Source: Rhodobacter ferrooxidans
GTDB lineage: Bacteria > Pseudomonadota > Alphaproteobacteria > Rhodobacterales > Rhodobacteraceae
Direction of reading: 5' to 3'
Assembly: GCF_000176015.1 (NCBI RefSeq)
Contig: NZ_ACYY01000004.1
Location: 124,001 to 188,000, forward strand
Length of the DNA stretch: 64,000 nucleotides
A model generated the notes under the pieces. It saw only the letters and a list, made by a program, of their open reading frames with translations. It searched no databases and was not told the origin of the DNA. Of this stretch, positions 1 to 13,043 are shown one piece after another. Position numbers and translations under genes: made by a program. Numbering within the stretch: the stretch's first letter is position 1; each line of letters begins with the position of its first letter.

Positions 1-800
<800 letters not shown>

Positions 801-851
801 TCCGGGGGCTGGCCCCGGCTCCGTCATGGTCACAATCGCGGCGCATCACGT

Positions 852-3800
852 TCATTCCGCCGCAATCCCTTCCAGCCGGTCTTCCAGCTCGTCCGCCGCC
901 CCTTGCAGCGCCGCCAGCGTTGCCGCATCCGGCTGCCAGTAGTTGCGCTCCGAGGCTTCCAGCAGCCGCCCGGCCATCCGCGCCGTCGCCGCCGGGTTCA
1001 GATCGGCCAGCCGCTTGCGCATCGCCTCGTCCAGCACGAAGGTTTCCGACAGCCGCTGATAGATCCAGGGGTCCACCGCCTGCGAGGTGGCAGACCAGCC
1101 CATCGTATTGGTCACCTGCGCCTCGATCTGCCGCACGCCTTCGGGGCCGTGGCTCAGCAGGCCTTCGTAGAACTTCGGGTTCAGGCTGCGGGTGCGGCTT
1201 TCCAGCGCGATCTGGTCGCGCAGGGTGCGCACCTTGCCCGCCCCGCGGGTCTGGTCACCGATATAGACCGGAGTATTCTCGGTGCCGCCACGCGCCCGTT
1301 TCACCGCGCGGGCAATGCCGCCCAGCGTGTCGAAATAATGGTCCACCGTCGTGACGCCCAGTTCCACCGATTCCAGGTTCTGATAGGCCAGATCGACGTT
1401 TTTCAGCGTCTGCTGCAACAGCTTGGCGTTCTGCACCGGCTTGCCGTTGCGCCCGTAAGCAAAGGACTTGCGCGCCTCGTAGGCGTCGGCCAACTCGTCT
1501 TCCTCGCCAAAGGCCGAGCTGTCCACCAACTGGTTGACGTTCGACCCGTAAGCCCCCTCGGCGTTGGAAAACACCCGCAGGCTGGCCACTTCCATATCGA
1601 CGCCCATCTGCTCGGCATAGGCCAAGGCATGGGCGCGGATGTAGTTCTGCGACAGCGGCTCGTCCGCCGTGGCGGCTTTCCAGGCGGCTTCGGCCAGCAT
1701 CCGGGTTTGCAACGGCAAAAGATCGCGGAAGATGCCGGAAAGCGTCATCACCACGTCAACCCGCGGCCGCCCGAGTTCCTCCAGCGGCACCAGATCGGCC
1801 CCGCACAACCGGCCATAGCCGTCAAACCGCGGCTTGGCACCCATCAAGGCCAAGGCCTGCGCAATCGGCCCGCCATCGGATTTGATGTTGTCCGACCCCC
1901 AGAGCACCAGCGCCACCGAGCGCGGCATTTCTGCCGCCGCCGCCAGCAACCGCTCGGCCTGTGCCGCGCCGTCGCGCAGCGCAAAGGCGGTGGGCATGCG
2001 GAACGGGTCGAAGGCATGGATATTGCGGCCCGTGGGCAGGATCTCCGGCGCGCGGATCAGGTCGCCCCCCGGCACCGGCGAAATGAAATGCCCGCCAAGG
2101 GCGCGCAACAGCGCCGGAATCTCGTGATCCTGCGCCATCAGCTCGTCGGCGCGTTTCGCCGCCTCGCCGGTCACACCCATCAGCTCGATCATGTCGGCAC
2201 GTGCTGCAGCCGACATCGGCCGGCCCACCACATGCAGACCCTCGGGGATCAGCGAGCCTTCGGTCTCCAGCAGCTTCAGCCACAGCGCCTCGGGCGGGTT
2301 GCCGCCCATATCGACCAGCGCCGCCTGTTCGGCGATCAGCACTTCCAGATCGGCACGGTCCGGCGCGTTGGGGTCAGAGTTGCGCCAGCGGGTCAGGCTG
2401 TCCTTCAGATCGGCCAAGCCCTTGTAAAGCCCGGCCTGCGCCAGCGGTGCGGTCAGGTGCGTCACGGTGATCGCATTGGCGCGGCGCTTGGCCAGCGTGG
2501 CTTCGGACGGGTTGTTGGCGGCGTAAAGATAGATGTTGGGCAGTCCGCCGATCAGCCGGTCGGGCCAGCATTTGCCGGAAACCCCGGCCTGCTTGCCCGG
2601 CATGAATTCCAGCGCGCCATGCATGCCGAAGTGCAGCAGCGCATCGGCGCGGAAATCCTCGCGCAGCCAGCGGTAGAAGGTGGCAAAGGCGTGGGTGGGC
2701 GCAAAGCCGCGTTCGAACAGCAGGCGCATCGGGTCGCCTTCATAGCCGAACACCGGCTGCACGCCGATCATCACATTGCCGAACTGGTGGCCCAGGATGA
2801 ACACGCCACGGCCATCCGATTGGTGCTTGCCCGGCGCCGGGCCCCAGGCGGCCTCGATTTCCGCCAGCCAGGGGGTGTTGGCCACCATCGCATCGGCGGG
2901 CACATGGGCGGCCACCGCCGCGGTCTGGCTGTGGGCCGAGGTCAGCACCTTGGCACGCAACTCGTCCACGGTTTCCGGCGGATTGGTGTCATAGCCCGCG
3001 GCCTTCATCGCGTGCAACATGTTGTGCAGGCTTTCGAAAACCGAAAGATAGGCGGCGGTGCCGACAGCGCCCGCATTGGGCGGAAAGCCGTAAAGCACGA
3101 TGGCGATGCGGCGCTTGGCCACTTCGCTGCGGCGCAGGGCGGCCAGACGCGCCACCTTGTCGGCCAGCACGGCGACCCGTTCGGAACAGGCCGACATCGC
3201 CTTGGATTCCGAACTCGGGCGGCAGCCCTTGGCGCAGCCGTCGCAACCGGCCAGACCGTGGCGACCGGCGAACACCGTCGGGTTGGTGGCGCCGTCAATC
3301 TCGGGCAGGGCGATCAGCATGGTGGTTTCCACCGGCCCAAGCCCGCCCGCGGCATCCGACCATTGGCCCAGCGTCTGGAATTCCAGCGGATGGGCGCTGA
3401 CATAGGGCACGTCCAGCGAGGCAAGCGCCTCGACCGCTGCCGGGCTGTCGTTGTAGGCCGGGCCACCGACCAGGCTGAAGCCGGTCAGCGACACCAGCGT
3501 GTCGATCCTGGCGCCATGGGCACTGCGGAAGAATTCATCCATCGCCGGGCGGCCATCCAGACCACCGGCAAAGGCCGGCACCACGGCAAGGCCCTGCGCC
3601 TCCAGCCCGTTGATCACCGCATCGTAATGCGCGCAGTCATGCGCCAGGATGTAGGAGCGCAGCAGCAGCAGCCCCACGGTGCCCTTGGCCGCCGCCGGGC
3701 GCGGCAGGTCGGCCGGGTTGGTGGTGATGCGGTTCGGCAGGCGCGGGTGGTAAAGGCCGACCTCGGGGTAGTCGATCGGGGCTTTCGACTTGGCACCTTT

Positions 3801-4406
3801 CCAGGCCTGACGGCTGGAATAGCGCGACACCAGAAAGCGGATCATCTGTTCGATGTTGTCGTCGGACCCGCCCAGCCAGTATTGCATCGACAGGAACCAG
3901 GCGCGCAGATCCTGCGCCTTGCCGGGGATGAACCGCAGCATCTTGGGCAGGCGGCGCAGCATCGACATCTGCTTTTCGCCGGATTTCGACGAGGGCGTCT
4001 TGTTGCCGCGCAGTTTCTTCAACAGCAGCATGGCGCCCGAAGCGGGTTTGGACATATCCAGATCGCCCATCCGCGTCAGGTTGACGATCTGGCTGTCGGC
4101 AATCATGCCGACAAAGGCATCGGCGCGTTCACGCGCGGCCCGCAGGTTGGGCAGGATCGCGGTGATGTGTTCTTCGATGAAGATCAGGTTGGCGATGACG
4201 ATATCGGCACTATCGACCGCAGCCCGGGCGCGGGTCAGCGCCTCGGGGTTTTCGGCCCATTCGGCGGCGGCCAGGACGGTGACGCTGAGGCCGGGGAAAT
4301 CACGCACCAGGGCGGGGGTGATCCGGGCAGCGGGGCCGGCGGAATGGGCGTCCAGCGTGACGATGACGACGCTGTAGGCCGGGGAGATGTTCTGTTCAAC
4401 GCGCAT
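852..4406 (-). CDS. bchH: Magnesium chelatase subunit H, BchH
   Basis: Large porphyrin-binding subunit of Mg chelatase; with BchI and BchD it inserts Mg2+ into protoporphyrin IX, the first committed step of bacteriochlorophyll synthesis. 1184 aa, the expected size for BchH/CobN-family proteins. The family block with [12 protein letters not shown], followed by [16 protein letters not shown], is near residues 590-640. I chose the ATG at 4406 ([14 protein letters not shown]) rather than an in-frame ATG 18 bp upstream because it sits inside the last codons of bchB (11-bp overlap), which suggests translational coupling. Stop at 852. Confidence 0.97.
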   Translation of the reverse strand: MRVEQNISPAYSVVIVTLDAHSAGPAARITPALVRDFPGLSVTVLAAAEWAENPEALTRARAAVDSADIVIANLIFIEEHITAILPNLRAARERADAFVGMIADSQIVNLTRMGDLDMSKPASGAMLLLKKLRGNKTPSSKSGEKQMSMLRRLPKMLRFIPGKAQDLRAWFLSMQYWLGGSDDNIEQMIRFLVSRYSSRQAWKGAKSKAPIDYPEVGLYHPRLPNRITTNPADLPRPAAAKGTVGLLLLRSYILAHDCAHYDAVINGLEAQGLAVVPAFAGGLDGRPAMDEFFRSAHGARIDTLVSLTGFSLVGGPAYNDSPAAVEALASLDVPYVSAHPLEFQTLGQWSDAAGGLGPVETTMLIALPEIDGATNPTVFAGRHGLAGCDGCAKGCRPSSESKAMSACSERVAVLADKVARLAALRRSEVAKRRIAIVLYGFPPNAGAVGTAAYLSVFESLHNMLHAMKAAGYDTNPPETVDELRAKVLTSAHSQTAAVAAHVPADAMVANTPWLAEIEAAWGPAPGKHQSDGRGVFILGHQFGNVMIGVQPVFGYEGDPMRLLFERGFAPTHAFATFYRWLREDFRADALLHFGMHGALEFMPGKQAGVSGKCWPDRLIGGLPNIYLYAANNPSEATLAKRRANAITVTHLTAPLAQAGLYKGLADLKDSLTRWRNSDPNAPDRADLEVLIAEQAALVDMGGNPPEALWLKLLETEGSLIPEGLHVVGRPMSAAARADMIELMGVTGEAAKRADELMAQDHEIPALLRALGGHFISPVPGGDLIRAPEILPTGRNIHAFDPFRMPTAFALRDGAAQAERLLAAAAEMPRSVALVLWGSDNIKSDGGPIAQALALMGAKPRFDGYGRLCGADLVPLEELGRPRVDVVMTLSGIFRDLLPLQTRMLAEAAWKAATADEPLSQNYIRAHALAYAEQMGVDMEVASLRVFSNAEGAYGSNVNQLVDSSAFGEEDELADAYEARKSFAYGRNGKPVQNAKLLQQTLKNVDLAYQNLESVELGVTTVDHYFDTLGGIARAVKRARGGTENTPVYIGDQTRGAGKVRTLRDQIALESRTRSLNPKFYEGLLSHGPEGVRQIEAQVTNTMGWSATSQAVDPWIYQRLSETFVLDEAMRKRLADLNPAATARMAGRLLEASERNYWQPDAATLAALQGAADELEDRLEGIAAE

Positions 4407-5988
4407 AATGGGCCTTGGCCTCATAAAGGGTGTCGATGCTGATCCGGGTCAGGCCTTTTTCGGCGGCGAACCGTTCGGTGTTACGGCGTGCCTTGCCGCG
4501 CACGAAGAACGGGATCTTCTTAAGTTCGGTTTCTGCGTCTGACAACCAGACGATTGTCGCAGGGTCGGGGTGGACGGCTTCGGCAACCACCGGCGGGGCG
4601 GCCTCGGCGGGCATCGAGCCCGCCTCTGCCGCGGCAGCAGGCGCTGCGGGTTGGATTTCGGCCACCGGGCGGGCCATCGCGGCACCGCCGTGATGCGAGG
4701 CACCGGCATCGTCGTGAAACTCGAAATCCTCGCGGAACATGGTCAGCAGGTGTTCTTCCAGACCCATCACCAAGGGGTGAACCCAGGTGTCGAAGATCAC
4801 GTTGGCGCCTTCGAACCCCATCTGCGGGCTGAAGCGGGCCGGGAAATCCTGCACATGCACCGGCGCCGAGATCACGGCGCAGGGGATGCCGAGGCGCTTG
4901 CCGATGTGGCGTTCCATCTGGGTGCCGAGGATCAATTCGGGCGCCAGGGCCTGGATCGCCGCCTCGACCTCCAGATAATCGTCGGTGATCAGCGCCTCCA
5001 GCCCGTAGTCCTTGGCCATGGCGCGCATCGGGCGGGCGAATTCGCGGTTGAAGCAGCCCATGCCGACCACTTCGAAGCCGACCTCGTCGCGGGCGATGCG
5101 GGCGGCGGCCATCACATGCGTGGCGTCGCCGAACAGGAACACCCGTTTGCCGGTGAGGTAGGTTGAGTCGACCGAGGCCGACCACCAGGGCAGCCGCAGG
5201 CGCGATTCGTCCACCTTCGGCGACAGGCCGGTCAGTTTGGCCACTTCGGCAATGAAGGCGCGGGTGGCGCCGACGCCGATCGGCACGGTCTTGGTGTAGG
5301 GCTGGCTCAGCGCCTTTTCGCACTGACGCGCGGCGGATTCGCCGGTTTCGGGGTAAAGCAGCACGTTGAAATGCGCGGCCCCCATGCGGGCGATATCGGA
5401 CGGGCGGGCACCCAGCGGCGCGCAGACGTTGACGGCAATGCCCATCTGCGCCAGCAGGCTGGTGACCTCGACCACGTCATCGCGGTGGCGAAAACCAAGG
5501 CCGGTGGCGCCCAGCAGGTTGCAGGTGATGGCTTCGCTGCGCGGCATCGGCTTGGCCAAGGCGCGGACGATCTGCAGGAACGTCTCATCCGCGCCGAAGT
5601 TTTCCTTGCGCTGATAGCTGGGCAGATCGAGCGCGATCACCGGCACCTTCAGCCCCATGGCCGAGGCAAGGCCTGCCGGGTCGTCCTGGATCAGTTCGGC
5701 GGTGCAGGAGGCGCCGACGATCAGCGCCTCGGGGGCAAAGCGGTCGACGGCATCCTGACAGGTGGTCTTGAACAGCGTGGCGGTGTCGGACCCCAGATCG
5801 CGGGCCTGGAAGGTGGTGTAGCTGACCGGCGGGCGGGCATTGCGCCGCTCGATCATGGTGAACAGCAGATCGGCGTAGGTGTCACCCTGCGGCGCGTGCA
5901 GCACATAGTGCAGCCCCTTCATGCCGGTGGCCACGCGCATGGCACCGATATGGGGTGGGCCTTCATACGTCCAGAGGGTGAGTTTCAT
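4396..5988 (-). CDS. bchB: Light-independent protochlorophyllide reductase subunit B, BchB
   Basis: Catalytic partner of BchN; the BchNB heterotetramer reduces ring D of protochlorophyllide. 530 aa from the ATG at 5988 ([15 protein letters not shown]), which has a good GGAGGG ribosome-binding site directly upstream. Asp36 (APQGD), the unusual fourth ligand of the NB cluster in this family, is present. An Ala/Pro-rich linker at about residues 430-475 separates the catalytic core from the C-terminal domain ([14 protein letters not shown]). An 88-bp spacer with a copy of the dispersed element lies between bchN and bchB; bchH overlaps its 3' end. Confidence 0.97.
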   Translation of the reverse strand: MKLTLWTYEGPPHIGAMRVATGMKGLHYVLHAPQGDTYADLLFTMIERRNARPPVSYTTFQARDLGSDTATLFKTTCQDAVDRFAPEALIVGASCTAELIQDDPAGLASAMGLKVPVIALDLPSYQRKENFGADETFLQIVRALAKPMPRSEAITCNLLGATGLGFRHRDDVVEVTSLLAQMGIAVNVCAPLGARPSDIARMGAAHFNVLLYPETGESAARQCEKALSQPYTKTVPIGVGATRAFIAEVAKLTGLSPKVDESRLRLPWWSASVDSTYLTGKRVFLFGDATHVMAAARIARDEVGFEVVGMGCFNREFARPMRAMAKDYGLEALITDDYLEVEAAIQALAPELILGTQMERHIGKRLGIPCAVISAPVHVQDFPARFSPQMGFEGANVIFDTWVHPLVMGLEEHLLTMFREDFEFHDDAGASHHGGAAMARPVAEIQPAAPAAAAEAGSMPAEAAPPVVAEAVHPDPATIVWLSDAETELKKIPFFVRGKARRNTERFAAEKGLTRISIDTLYEAKAHYAR

Positions 5989-6030
5989 TTGGCCCTCCAA
6001 GCCGGGGGCGCGTCGCCCCCCGGACCCCCA

Positions 6031-6054
6031 GAGGATATTTGTGCAAAGGTGAAG
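6031..6054. repeat. Dispersed intergenic element, copy 2
   Basis: GAGGATATTTGTGCAAAGG TGAAG here, read on the minus strand, gives CTTCACCTTTG followed by CACAAATATCCTC. It is nearly the same as copy 4 at 54449. A GC-rich hairpin (CCGGGGGCG / CGCCCCCCGG) adjoins it at about 6002-6023. It lies in the bchN-bchB spacer. Confidence 0.6.
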
Positions 6055-6076
6055 GCACAAGCAGGGATTGTGCGGG

Positions 6077-7860
<1,784 letters not shown>

Positions 7861-7915
7861 CAGGCAGCTTTCCCGCAGGATTTACCTGCCGAGATTACGC
7901 CCTGCGGCCAGAAAG

Positions 7916-7933
7916 TGTCAACCCAAACTTACA
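7916..7933. promoter_or_regulatory. PpsR/CrtJ-type binding site, bchF leader
   Basis: TGTCAACCCAAACTTACA fits the PpsR consensus TGT-N12-ACA exactly. It lies 56 bp upstream of the bchF start and 128 bp from the second site at 8061. Widely spaced single sites rather than an adjacent pair are the pattern here, which in relatives is explained by looping (inference). Confidence 0.75.
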
Positions 7934-8038
7934 GCTTTGCCGGGCCGCCCCCGGACAGCGATCTTGCCAGGCTTTGCCCGCAATGGCGCTGGAATTTCCT
8001 TTCAATACATCATATAAAACTTCATAAAATGCATCGGT

Positions 8039-8066
8039 TGCATAGTTCGAGTAAGCCAAGTGTCAA
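8039..8066 (-). promoter_or_regulatory. Putative sigma70-like promoter for bchF
   Basis: On the minus strand TTGACA (8066-8061) is followed after 16 bp by TATGCA (8044-8039). The -35 hexamer lies inside the PpsR site at 8061-8078, which would let PpsR block polymerase. Inferred from sequence only; the resulting leader would be about 170 nt. Confidence 0.5.
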
Positions 8067-8078
8067 TTTCTTTTGACA
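8061..8078. promoter_or_regulatory. PpsR/CrtJ-type binding site between bchF and ppaA
   Basis: TGTCAATTTCTTTTGACA is an exact TGT-N12-ACA palindrome with the extended TGTC/GACA arms, the best match in the window. It overlaps the putative bchF -35 and lies 69 bp upstream of the first possible ppaA start. Confidence 0.85.
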
Positions 8079-8146
8079 ATTTTTTATCTGGTGGAGGAAA
8101 GTTTTGCCTGTAGGGGGCGCAATCGGGTCCGAAGGTCTGCGGGCCG

Positions 8147-8968
8147 ATGCCAAACACCCTCTGTCTTGGGGTTTCCATCATGCATGACCGCAGCAGTCCG
8201 CAGGTCACACGTCGCGGGGGCGACGGGGATGGGGACGTGGTAAGTTTCTCGGCGCAGATCATGTCGATGCTGGCCGCCCGCAGTGCGCAGGGTTGTCCTG
8301 TGCGCGAGGCCTTCGTGCGGTTGCTGGTGCAGGCGGCGGTGGCCGACAGCGATGCGGTGATGGCGGATCTGCTGAAGGATCTGCGGCGGCAGCGGGTGTC
8401 GGTAGTGGCGCTGGCTGACCAGTATATCCCGACGGCGGCGCGCTGCATGGGGCTGGCCTGGCTGGACGACCAGCTGAGCTGGGCCGATGTCAGCCTGGGC
8501 TCGGCGCGGCTGCAGGCGGTGTTGCGCGAGGTGGGCGCGGGCTGGAGCGCCGATCTGGCGGACCTGCCGCATCGCGGCTCGGTGCTGTTGGTGGTGCCCG
8601 CGCAGGAACAGCACACGCTGGGCGCGCTGGTTCTGGTTGGCCAGTTGCGCCGTCTTGGGGTTTCAGTCTGCCTGCGCATCGCACCGAACCGGGCGGACCT
8701 GCGGCAGGTGTTGCAGGCCGGACGGTTCGACGGGGTGCTGATCTCGGTGGCCTGCCGCGAGACGCTGGAGGCCACGGCGGCCCTGGTTGCGACCATCCGC
8801 GGTCTTGGCCACGGCACGGCGCCGGTGATCCTTGGCGGCGCCATTGTCGGGCGGCCGGGTATTGATGTGCCGTGCCTGGGGGCGGATGCCGTCACCAGCG
8901 ACCTGTTCGCGGCGTTGCAGGTCTGTGGCCTGCTGTCAGACGCCAGAAGCGCGCGCAAGCGTGCATAA
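8147..8968 (+). CDS. ppaA: B12-binding regulator of photosynthesis genes, PpaA/AerR
   Basis: Cobalamin-binding partner of PpsR that modulates its repression in response to oxygen and light. Up to 273 aa: a helical four-helix-type region (about residues 30-140), then a B12-binding fold with the family motif around EQHTLGALVLVGQLRR, where His156 corresponds to the axial cobalt ligand described in AerR. Two in-frame starts are possible: ATG 8147 and ATG 8180, 11 codons apart, neither with a strong ribosome-binding site. AerR of R. capsulatus is known to have long and short forms, so both could be used. Followed 49 bp later by ppsR. Confidence 0.9.
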   Translation: MPNTLCLGVSIMHDRSSPQVTRRGGDGDGDVVSFSAQIMSMLAARSAQGCPVREAFVRLLVQAAVADSDAVMADLLKDLRRQRVSVVALADQYIPTAARCMGLAWLDDQLSWADVSLGSARLQAVLREVGAGWSADLADLPHRGSVLLVVPAQEQHTLGALVLVGQLRRLGVSVCLRIAPNRADLRQVLQAGRFDGVLISVACRETLEATAALVATIRGLGHGTAPVILGGAIVGRPGIDVPCLGADAVTSDLFAALQVCGLLSDARSARKRA

Positions 8969-9017
8969 ATCGCCGCTGTTCCCGGTCAGGGAGATCGGCA
9001 AAGGAAGTAGCCTTCGC

Positions 9018-10433
9018 GTGACAGTCGTATCGACACCCTTGCTGATCGGACCATCGACCTCGCCGGTTTCGCCCGAGATGCTGTCCGATATCATCGCGAC
9101 GGCGTCGGACATTGCCATGTCGATCGACCCGTCCGGCAGGGTGCTGGCGGTGCAGGTCAATCCGCACAACCGCAGCTTCGGCGAGTTGCAGCATTGGGTC
9201 GGCAAGCCGGTCAACGAGGTGCTGACCGACGAAAGCCGCGCCAAGCTGGCCACAAGGCTGGAGCAGTTGCGCGCGGCTCCGGGTGGGCCGTCGCTGGCGG
9301 TCGAGGTCAATCACGTCGATGAGCAGGTCTGGGAATTCCCGGTGCGCTACACGCTGCACGTGCTGCCGTCGGGTGCGGTGCTGATGCTGGGGCGCGACCT
9401 GCGGCAGATCGCGGAAATGCAGCAACGGCTGGTCAACGCCCAGATGGCGCTGGAGCGTGACTACGAATCGCAGCGCGAGATGGACACGCGGTATCGCGTG
9501 CTGATGGAGGTGACGCGCGATGCCGTCGTGGTGGTATCGGTCGGCACCGGGCGGATCGTCGATCTGAACACCGCGGGGGCGCATCTTCTGGGCGGCACCA
9601 AGCCCGAACTGATGGGCGCCGCGATTGCGCAGGAGTTCGAGGGCCGCAGGCGCGGCGAGTTTCTGGAAAGCCTGACCAATCTGGCGGTATCCGATACCGC
9701 GGCGCCGATCGACCTGCTGGCCCGCCGCTCGCAAAGCCGGTTGCTGGTGACGCCGACGGTGTTCCGTGCTGCGGGCGAGCGGTTGCTGCTGTGCCGGCTG
9801 GAAAGTGCCGCCAAGGTGGTGGCCGTGCAGGACGGTCTCAGCGAAGACATGGCCCGGCTGTTCCACGAGGGCATCGACGGCATCGTGATGACCGACCGCG
9901 ACGGCATGATCACCAATGCCAACGAGGCTTTCCTGAACCTGACCGATTCGTCCGATCTGGCCGAGGTGCGCGGCCGCCCGTTTGCCGAATTTCTGGTGCG
10001 CGGTGGCGTCGATCAGAAGGTTTTGTTTGACAGCGCCCGCCGTTCCGGGCGGATGCGACTTTATGCCACCAAGCTGATCACCGCTTTTGCCGGTGAAATT
10101 GCTGCCGAAATTTCGGCCACCTGGCTGAACGACCGGCCCAACCCCAGCATGGTTCTGGTGATCCGCGACGCCAGCCGCACCGACAGCCTGCGCCGTCCGG
10201 GCGGGGCCGGGGTGGATGATGGCATGACCAGCGTGATGGACCTGGTGGGGTCTTCGACGCTGAAGGATATCGTGGCGGAAACCACTGATGTGGTTGAGAA
10301 ACTTTGCATCGAGACTGCGGTGCAGCTGACCCGCAACAACCGCGTCGCTGCCGCCGAGATGCTGGGCCTGTCGCGGCAATCGCTATACGTCAAGCTGCGC
10401 AAGTTCGGGCTGGTCGGCCGCGACGGCGACTGA
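9018..10433 (+). CDS. ppsR: Transcriptional regulator PpsR/CrtJ
   Basis: Redox-responsive repressor of bch, crt and puc genes under oxygen; binds TGT-N12-ACA as found in this cluster. 471 aa from the GTG at 9018 (VTVVSTPLL) with AAAGGAAG upstream, close to the usual length of about 465-470 aa; the frame is open further upstream but that part overlaps ppaA and lacks family character. It has PAS-type domains, a glutamine-rich helix ([20 protein letters not shown]) and a C-terminal Fis-type helix-turn-helix ([20 protein letters not shown]). Cys259 and Cys430 sit where the two redox cysteines of R. sphaeroides PpsR lie (251 and 424), the second just before the recognition domain. Confidence 0.96.
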   Translation: MTVVSTPLLIGPSTSPVSPEMLSDIIATASDIAMSIDPSGRVLAVQVNPHNRSFGELQHWVGKPVNEVLTDESRAKLATRLEQLRAAPGGPSLAVEVNHVDEQVWEFPVRYTLHVLPSGAVLMLGRDLRQIAEMQQRLVNAQMALERDYESQREMDTRYRVLMEVTRDAVVVVSVGTGRIVDLNTAGAHLLGGTKPELMGAAIAQEFEGRRRGEFLESLTNLAVSDTAAPIDLLARRSQSRLLVTPTVFRAAGERLLLCRLESAAKVVAVQDGLSEDMARLFHEGIDGIVMTDRDGMITNANEAFLNLTDSSDLAEVRGRPFAEFLVRGGVDQKVLFDSARRSGRMRLYATKLITAFAGEIAAEISATWLNDRPNPSMVLVIRDASRTDSLRRPGGAGVDDGMTSVMDLVGSSTLKDIVAETTDVVEKLCIETAVQLTRNNRVAAAEMLGLSRQSLYVKLRKFGLVGRDGD

Positions 10434-10502
10434 TCCGCCGCGCCATCAGGCCGGAAACCGCCGCCCCGCCTCCGGGGCATTTGATGAATTTCCAGTGTCG
10501 CT

Positions 10503-10516
10503 TTGATGTATGTCAA
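10503..10516. promoter_or_regulatory. FnrL-like site upstream of bchE
   Basis: TTGATGTATGTCAA matches the FNR/FnrL consensus TTGAT-N4-ATCAA at nine of ten defined positions. It overlaps the first PpsR site by six bases. bchE needs anaerobic expression, and FnrL control of bchE is known in R. sphaeroides; binding here is an inference. Confidence 0.5.
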
Positions 10517-10528
10517 GTCAGGCTTACA
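10511..10528. promoter_or_regulatory. PpsR/CrtJ-type site 1 upstream of bchE
   Basis: TGTCAAGTCAGGCTTACA is an exact TGT-N12-ACA match, 46 bp before the bchE start. It is one of an adjacent pair with the site at 10536 (25 bp start to start). Confidence 0.85.
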
Positions 10529-10535
10529 CACGATA

Positions 10536-10553
10536 TGTCAATCAGTATGGACA
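10536..10553. promoter_or_regulatory. PpsR/CrtJ-type site 2 upstream of bchE
   Basis: TGTCAATCAGTATGGACA is an exact match with TGTC/GACA arms. Pairing at 25 bp spacing places both sites on about the same face of the helix, the arrangement of cooperative PpsR tetramer binding. Confidence 0.85.
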
Positions 10554-10573
10554 GTCTCGGAGAGGGTTTCCCC

Positions 10574-12331
10574 ATGCGCATCGTCTTTGTTCATCCCAAC
10601 TATCACTCTGGCGGTGCCGAGATTGCCGGCAACTGGCCGCCGGCCTGGGTGGCCTATCTGGCGGGTTCGCTGCGCAAGGCCGGGTTCGAGGACATCGTCT
10701 TCCTCGACGCGATGACCAATTTCATGGACCATGACACCCTGCGCGCCAAGCTGATCGAGCTGAAGCCCGATATCGTCGGCACCACGGCGATCACTCCGGC
10801 GATCTACGAAGCCGAAGAGGTGCTGCGCATAGCCTCCGAGGCGTGCCCGGATGCCGTGCGGGTGCTGGGTGGTATTCATGCCACCTTCATGTATCGCCAG
10901 GTGCTTTCCGAATCGCCGACGGTGGATGTGATCGTGCGCGGCGAAGGCGAAGAGATCATGGTGGCGCTGGCGAATGCGGTCGATGAGGGCCGCTGGCCCG
11001 CCGACCGCGCCAATATCCGCGGTCTTGCCTACCGCGAAGGCACCGAGATCGTTGCCACCCCCGCCGCCCCCACCATCAAGGATCTGGACGGCATCGACCC
11101 CGACTGGACGATTCTGGAGTGGAGCAAATACATCTACACGCCGCTGGGCGTGCGGGTGGCCATTCCCAACATGGCCCGCGGCTGCCCGTTCACCTGCTCG
11201 TTCTGCAGCCAGTGGAAATTCTGGCGCGACTACCGGGTGCGCGACCCCAAGAAGGTGGTGGACGAGATCGAGCGGCTGGTCAACGACCATGGCGTTGGCT
11301 TCTTCATCCTGGCGGACGAGGAACCCACGATAAACCGCAAGAAATTCATCGAATTCTGTCAGGAACTGATCGACCGCGGTCTGCCCGACAAGGTGAAATG
11401 GGGCATCAACACCCGCGTGACCGACATCTATCGCGACCGCGAATTGCTGACCTTCTACCGCCGCGCCGGCCTTGTGCACATCAGCCTTGGTACCGAAGCC
11501 GCGGCGCAGTTGAAGCTTGACCTTTTCAACAAGGAAACCACCGTCGCCGAGAACAAGGAGGCGATCCGCCTGCTGCGCGAGGCCGACATCTTTACCGAGG
11601 CGCAGTTCATCGTGGGCCTCGACAACGAGACCAAGGAAACCCTGGAAGAAACCTTCCAGATGGTCTGGGACTGGCAGCCCGATCTGGCGAACTGGGCGAT
11701 GTACACGCCCTGGCCGTTCACGCCGCTGTTCCAGGAATTGCGCGATCAGGTCGAGGTGTTCGACTTCTCGAAATACAACTTCGTGACGCCGATCATGAAG
11801 CCCAAGGCGCTGACTCGCGGCGAGTTGCTGGACGGCGTGATGAAGAACTACCGCCGCTTCTACATCCGCAAGGCGCTGTTCTACTATCCGTGGCGCGGCA
11901 CCGGCTTCCGGCGGCGGTATCTGCTGGGCTGCCTGAAGGCCTTCCTGAAGGCGGGCGTCGGGCGCACCTTCTATGATCTGGGCAAGGCCGGCTATTGGGG
12001 TCCGCAGACCAAGGGCAAGGTCGATTTCCACTTCGACGACACCCGCAAGATTGCCGAAGCGCAGATGGCCGACTGGGAAGCCAGCGCCGACAAGGCCCGC
12101 AAGGCCGCCGAACGCCGCGAGGCGCTGCGGGCGCAGGGCAAGGAACGTGCCGCCGAACGGGCCGGTATTCCCGATCTGGGGGTGATGTCCTGCGGTGGCA
12201 GCGGCCACCACCACCACGACGACGAGCAGGTGCCTGATTTCGACGACGTGCCGGATGCCGCCGCGACCGCAGCCGCCCTGGCCAAGGCCTGCGGTGGTGG
12301 CAAGGAACAGATGCAGGAACCGGCGGAATAG
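10574..12331 (+). CDS. bchE: Oxygen-independent Mg-protoporphyrin monomethyl ester cyclase, BchE
   Basis: Radical SAM/B12 enzyme that forms ring E of (bacterio)chlorophyll without oxygen. 585 aa from the ATG at 10574 ([14 protein letters not shown]). An N-terminal cobalamin-binding-like domain (about 1-170) is followed by the radical SAM cluster motif CPFTCSFC (Cys204, Cys208, Cys211). The C-terminus carries a charged helix and a His/Asp-rich stretch SGHHHHDDE near residue 540. Heads the bchE-bchJ-bchG-transporter-bchP-idi run; two PpsR sites and an FnrL-like site upstream fit strong induction in low oxygen. Confidence 0.96.
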   Translation: MRIVFVHPNYHSGGAEIAGNWPPAWVAYLAGSLRKAGFEDIVFLDAMTNFMDHDTLRAKLIELKPDIVGTTAITPAIYEAEEVLRIASEACPDAVRVLGGIHATFMYRQVLSESPTVDVIVRGEGEEIMVALANAVDEGRWPADRANIRGLAYREGTEIVATPAAPTIKDLDGIDPDWTILEWSKYIYTPLGVRVAIPNMARGCPFTCSFCSQWKFWRDYRVRDPKKVVDEIERLVNDHGVGFFILADEEPTINRKKFIEFCQELIDRGLPDKVKWGINTRVTDIYRDRELLTFYRRAGLVHISLGTEAAAQLKLDLFNKETTVAENKEAIRLLREADIFTEAQFIVGLDNETKETLEETFQMVWDWQPDLANWAMYTPWPFTPLFQELRDQVEVFDFSKYNFVTPIMKPKALTRGELLDGVMKNYRRFYIRKALFYYPWRGTGFRRRYLLGCLKAFLKAGVGRTFYDLGKAGYWGPQTKGKVDFHFDDTRKIAEAQMADWEASADKARKAAERREALRAQGKERAAERAGIPDLGVMSCGGSGHHHHDDEQVPDFDDVPDAAATAAALAKACGGGKEQMQEPAE

Positions 12332-12339
12332 GGTCAGGC

Positions 12340-12954
12340 ATGGCGCAGGCCTCGGTTCAGGAGATTGATCTGGGGCATCGCATCGGCCCCAATGCCGTCC
12401 TGCAACTGCATGACGTGCTGGATCGCGAGGAGGGCGAGCCGACAAGGCGCGCCCTTTTCGCCGTGGCCGACCTTGTGCCGCCACCGCGCGACGCGGGCAT
12501 GTTGCCCGAGGTCGATGTGGCGCGGCTGCACCACGCCTTGCGGCTGTATCTGCCCGACCGCGCCGAACGTCTGTCCCGCCTCGCGGGGCTGGCGGTTGGC
12601 GACTATATCCTGGCCCATCGCATCCCGCGCCCGGCGCAGCGGCTGATCCGGGCGCTGCCTGCGCCGCTGGGGGCGCGGCTGCTGGTCAATGCCATCACCA
12701 AACATGCCTGGACTTTTGTCGGTTCCGGCATATTTCGCGTGCTGGGGCATCGGCCCCCGACCTTCGAGATCATCGACAACCCGCTGGTGGCCGAAGATCA
12801 CGCCAGCACCCCGCAATGCCACTGGCACGCCGCGGTGTTCGAGCGGCTGTTCTCCAGCCTGGTCTGGCCGGATGTGACGGTGGAAGAAGTGTCCTGCCGC
12901 GCGACCGGCGATCCGTCGTGCATCTTCGTGCTGAACCCCAAGGGCCGCAAGTAG
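12340..12954 (+). CDS. bchJ: BchJ, V4R-domain accessory protein of bacteriochlorophyll synthesis
   Basis: 204 aa. It was once thought to be the 8-vinyl reductase, but work in Rhodobacter indicates that BchJ is an accessory protein, with BciA doing the reduction. The C-terminal half has the V4R/4VR small-molecule binding pattern (CHWHAAVFERLFSSL, VEEVSCRATGDPSCIFVL), the last part holding the two conserved cysteines. Starts 8 bp after bchE, so cotranscribed; an 89-bp gap follows before bchG. Confidence 0.92.
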   Translation: MAQASVQEIDLGHRIGPNAVLQLHDVLDREEGEPTRRALFAVADLVPPPRDAGMLPEVDVARLHHALRLYLPDRAERLSRLAGLAVGDYILAHRIPRPAQRLIRALPAPLGARLLVNAITKHAWTFVGSGIFRVLGHRPPTFEIIDNPLVAEDHASTPQCHWHAAVFERLFSSLVWPDVTVEEVSCRATGDPSCIFVLNPKGRK

Positions 12955-13043
12955 GCCACCCCGCGCGACGACCCGCCCCCCGCGCGCTTTGCGCGACGAC
13001 TTGAACTCTTGTCCGACTCTGCAATGTGGTGTCTATTTTGCCA

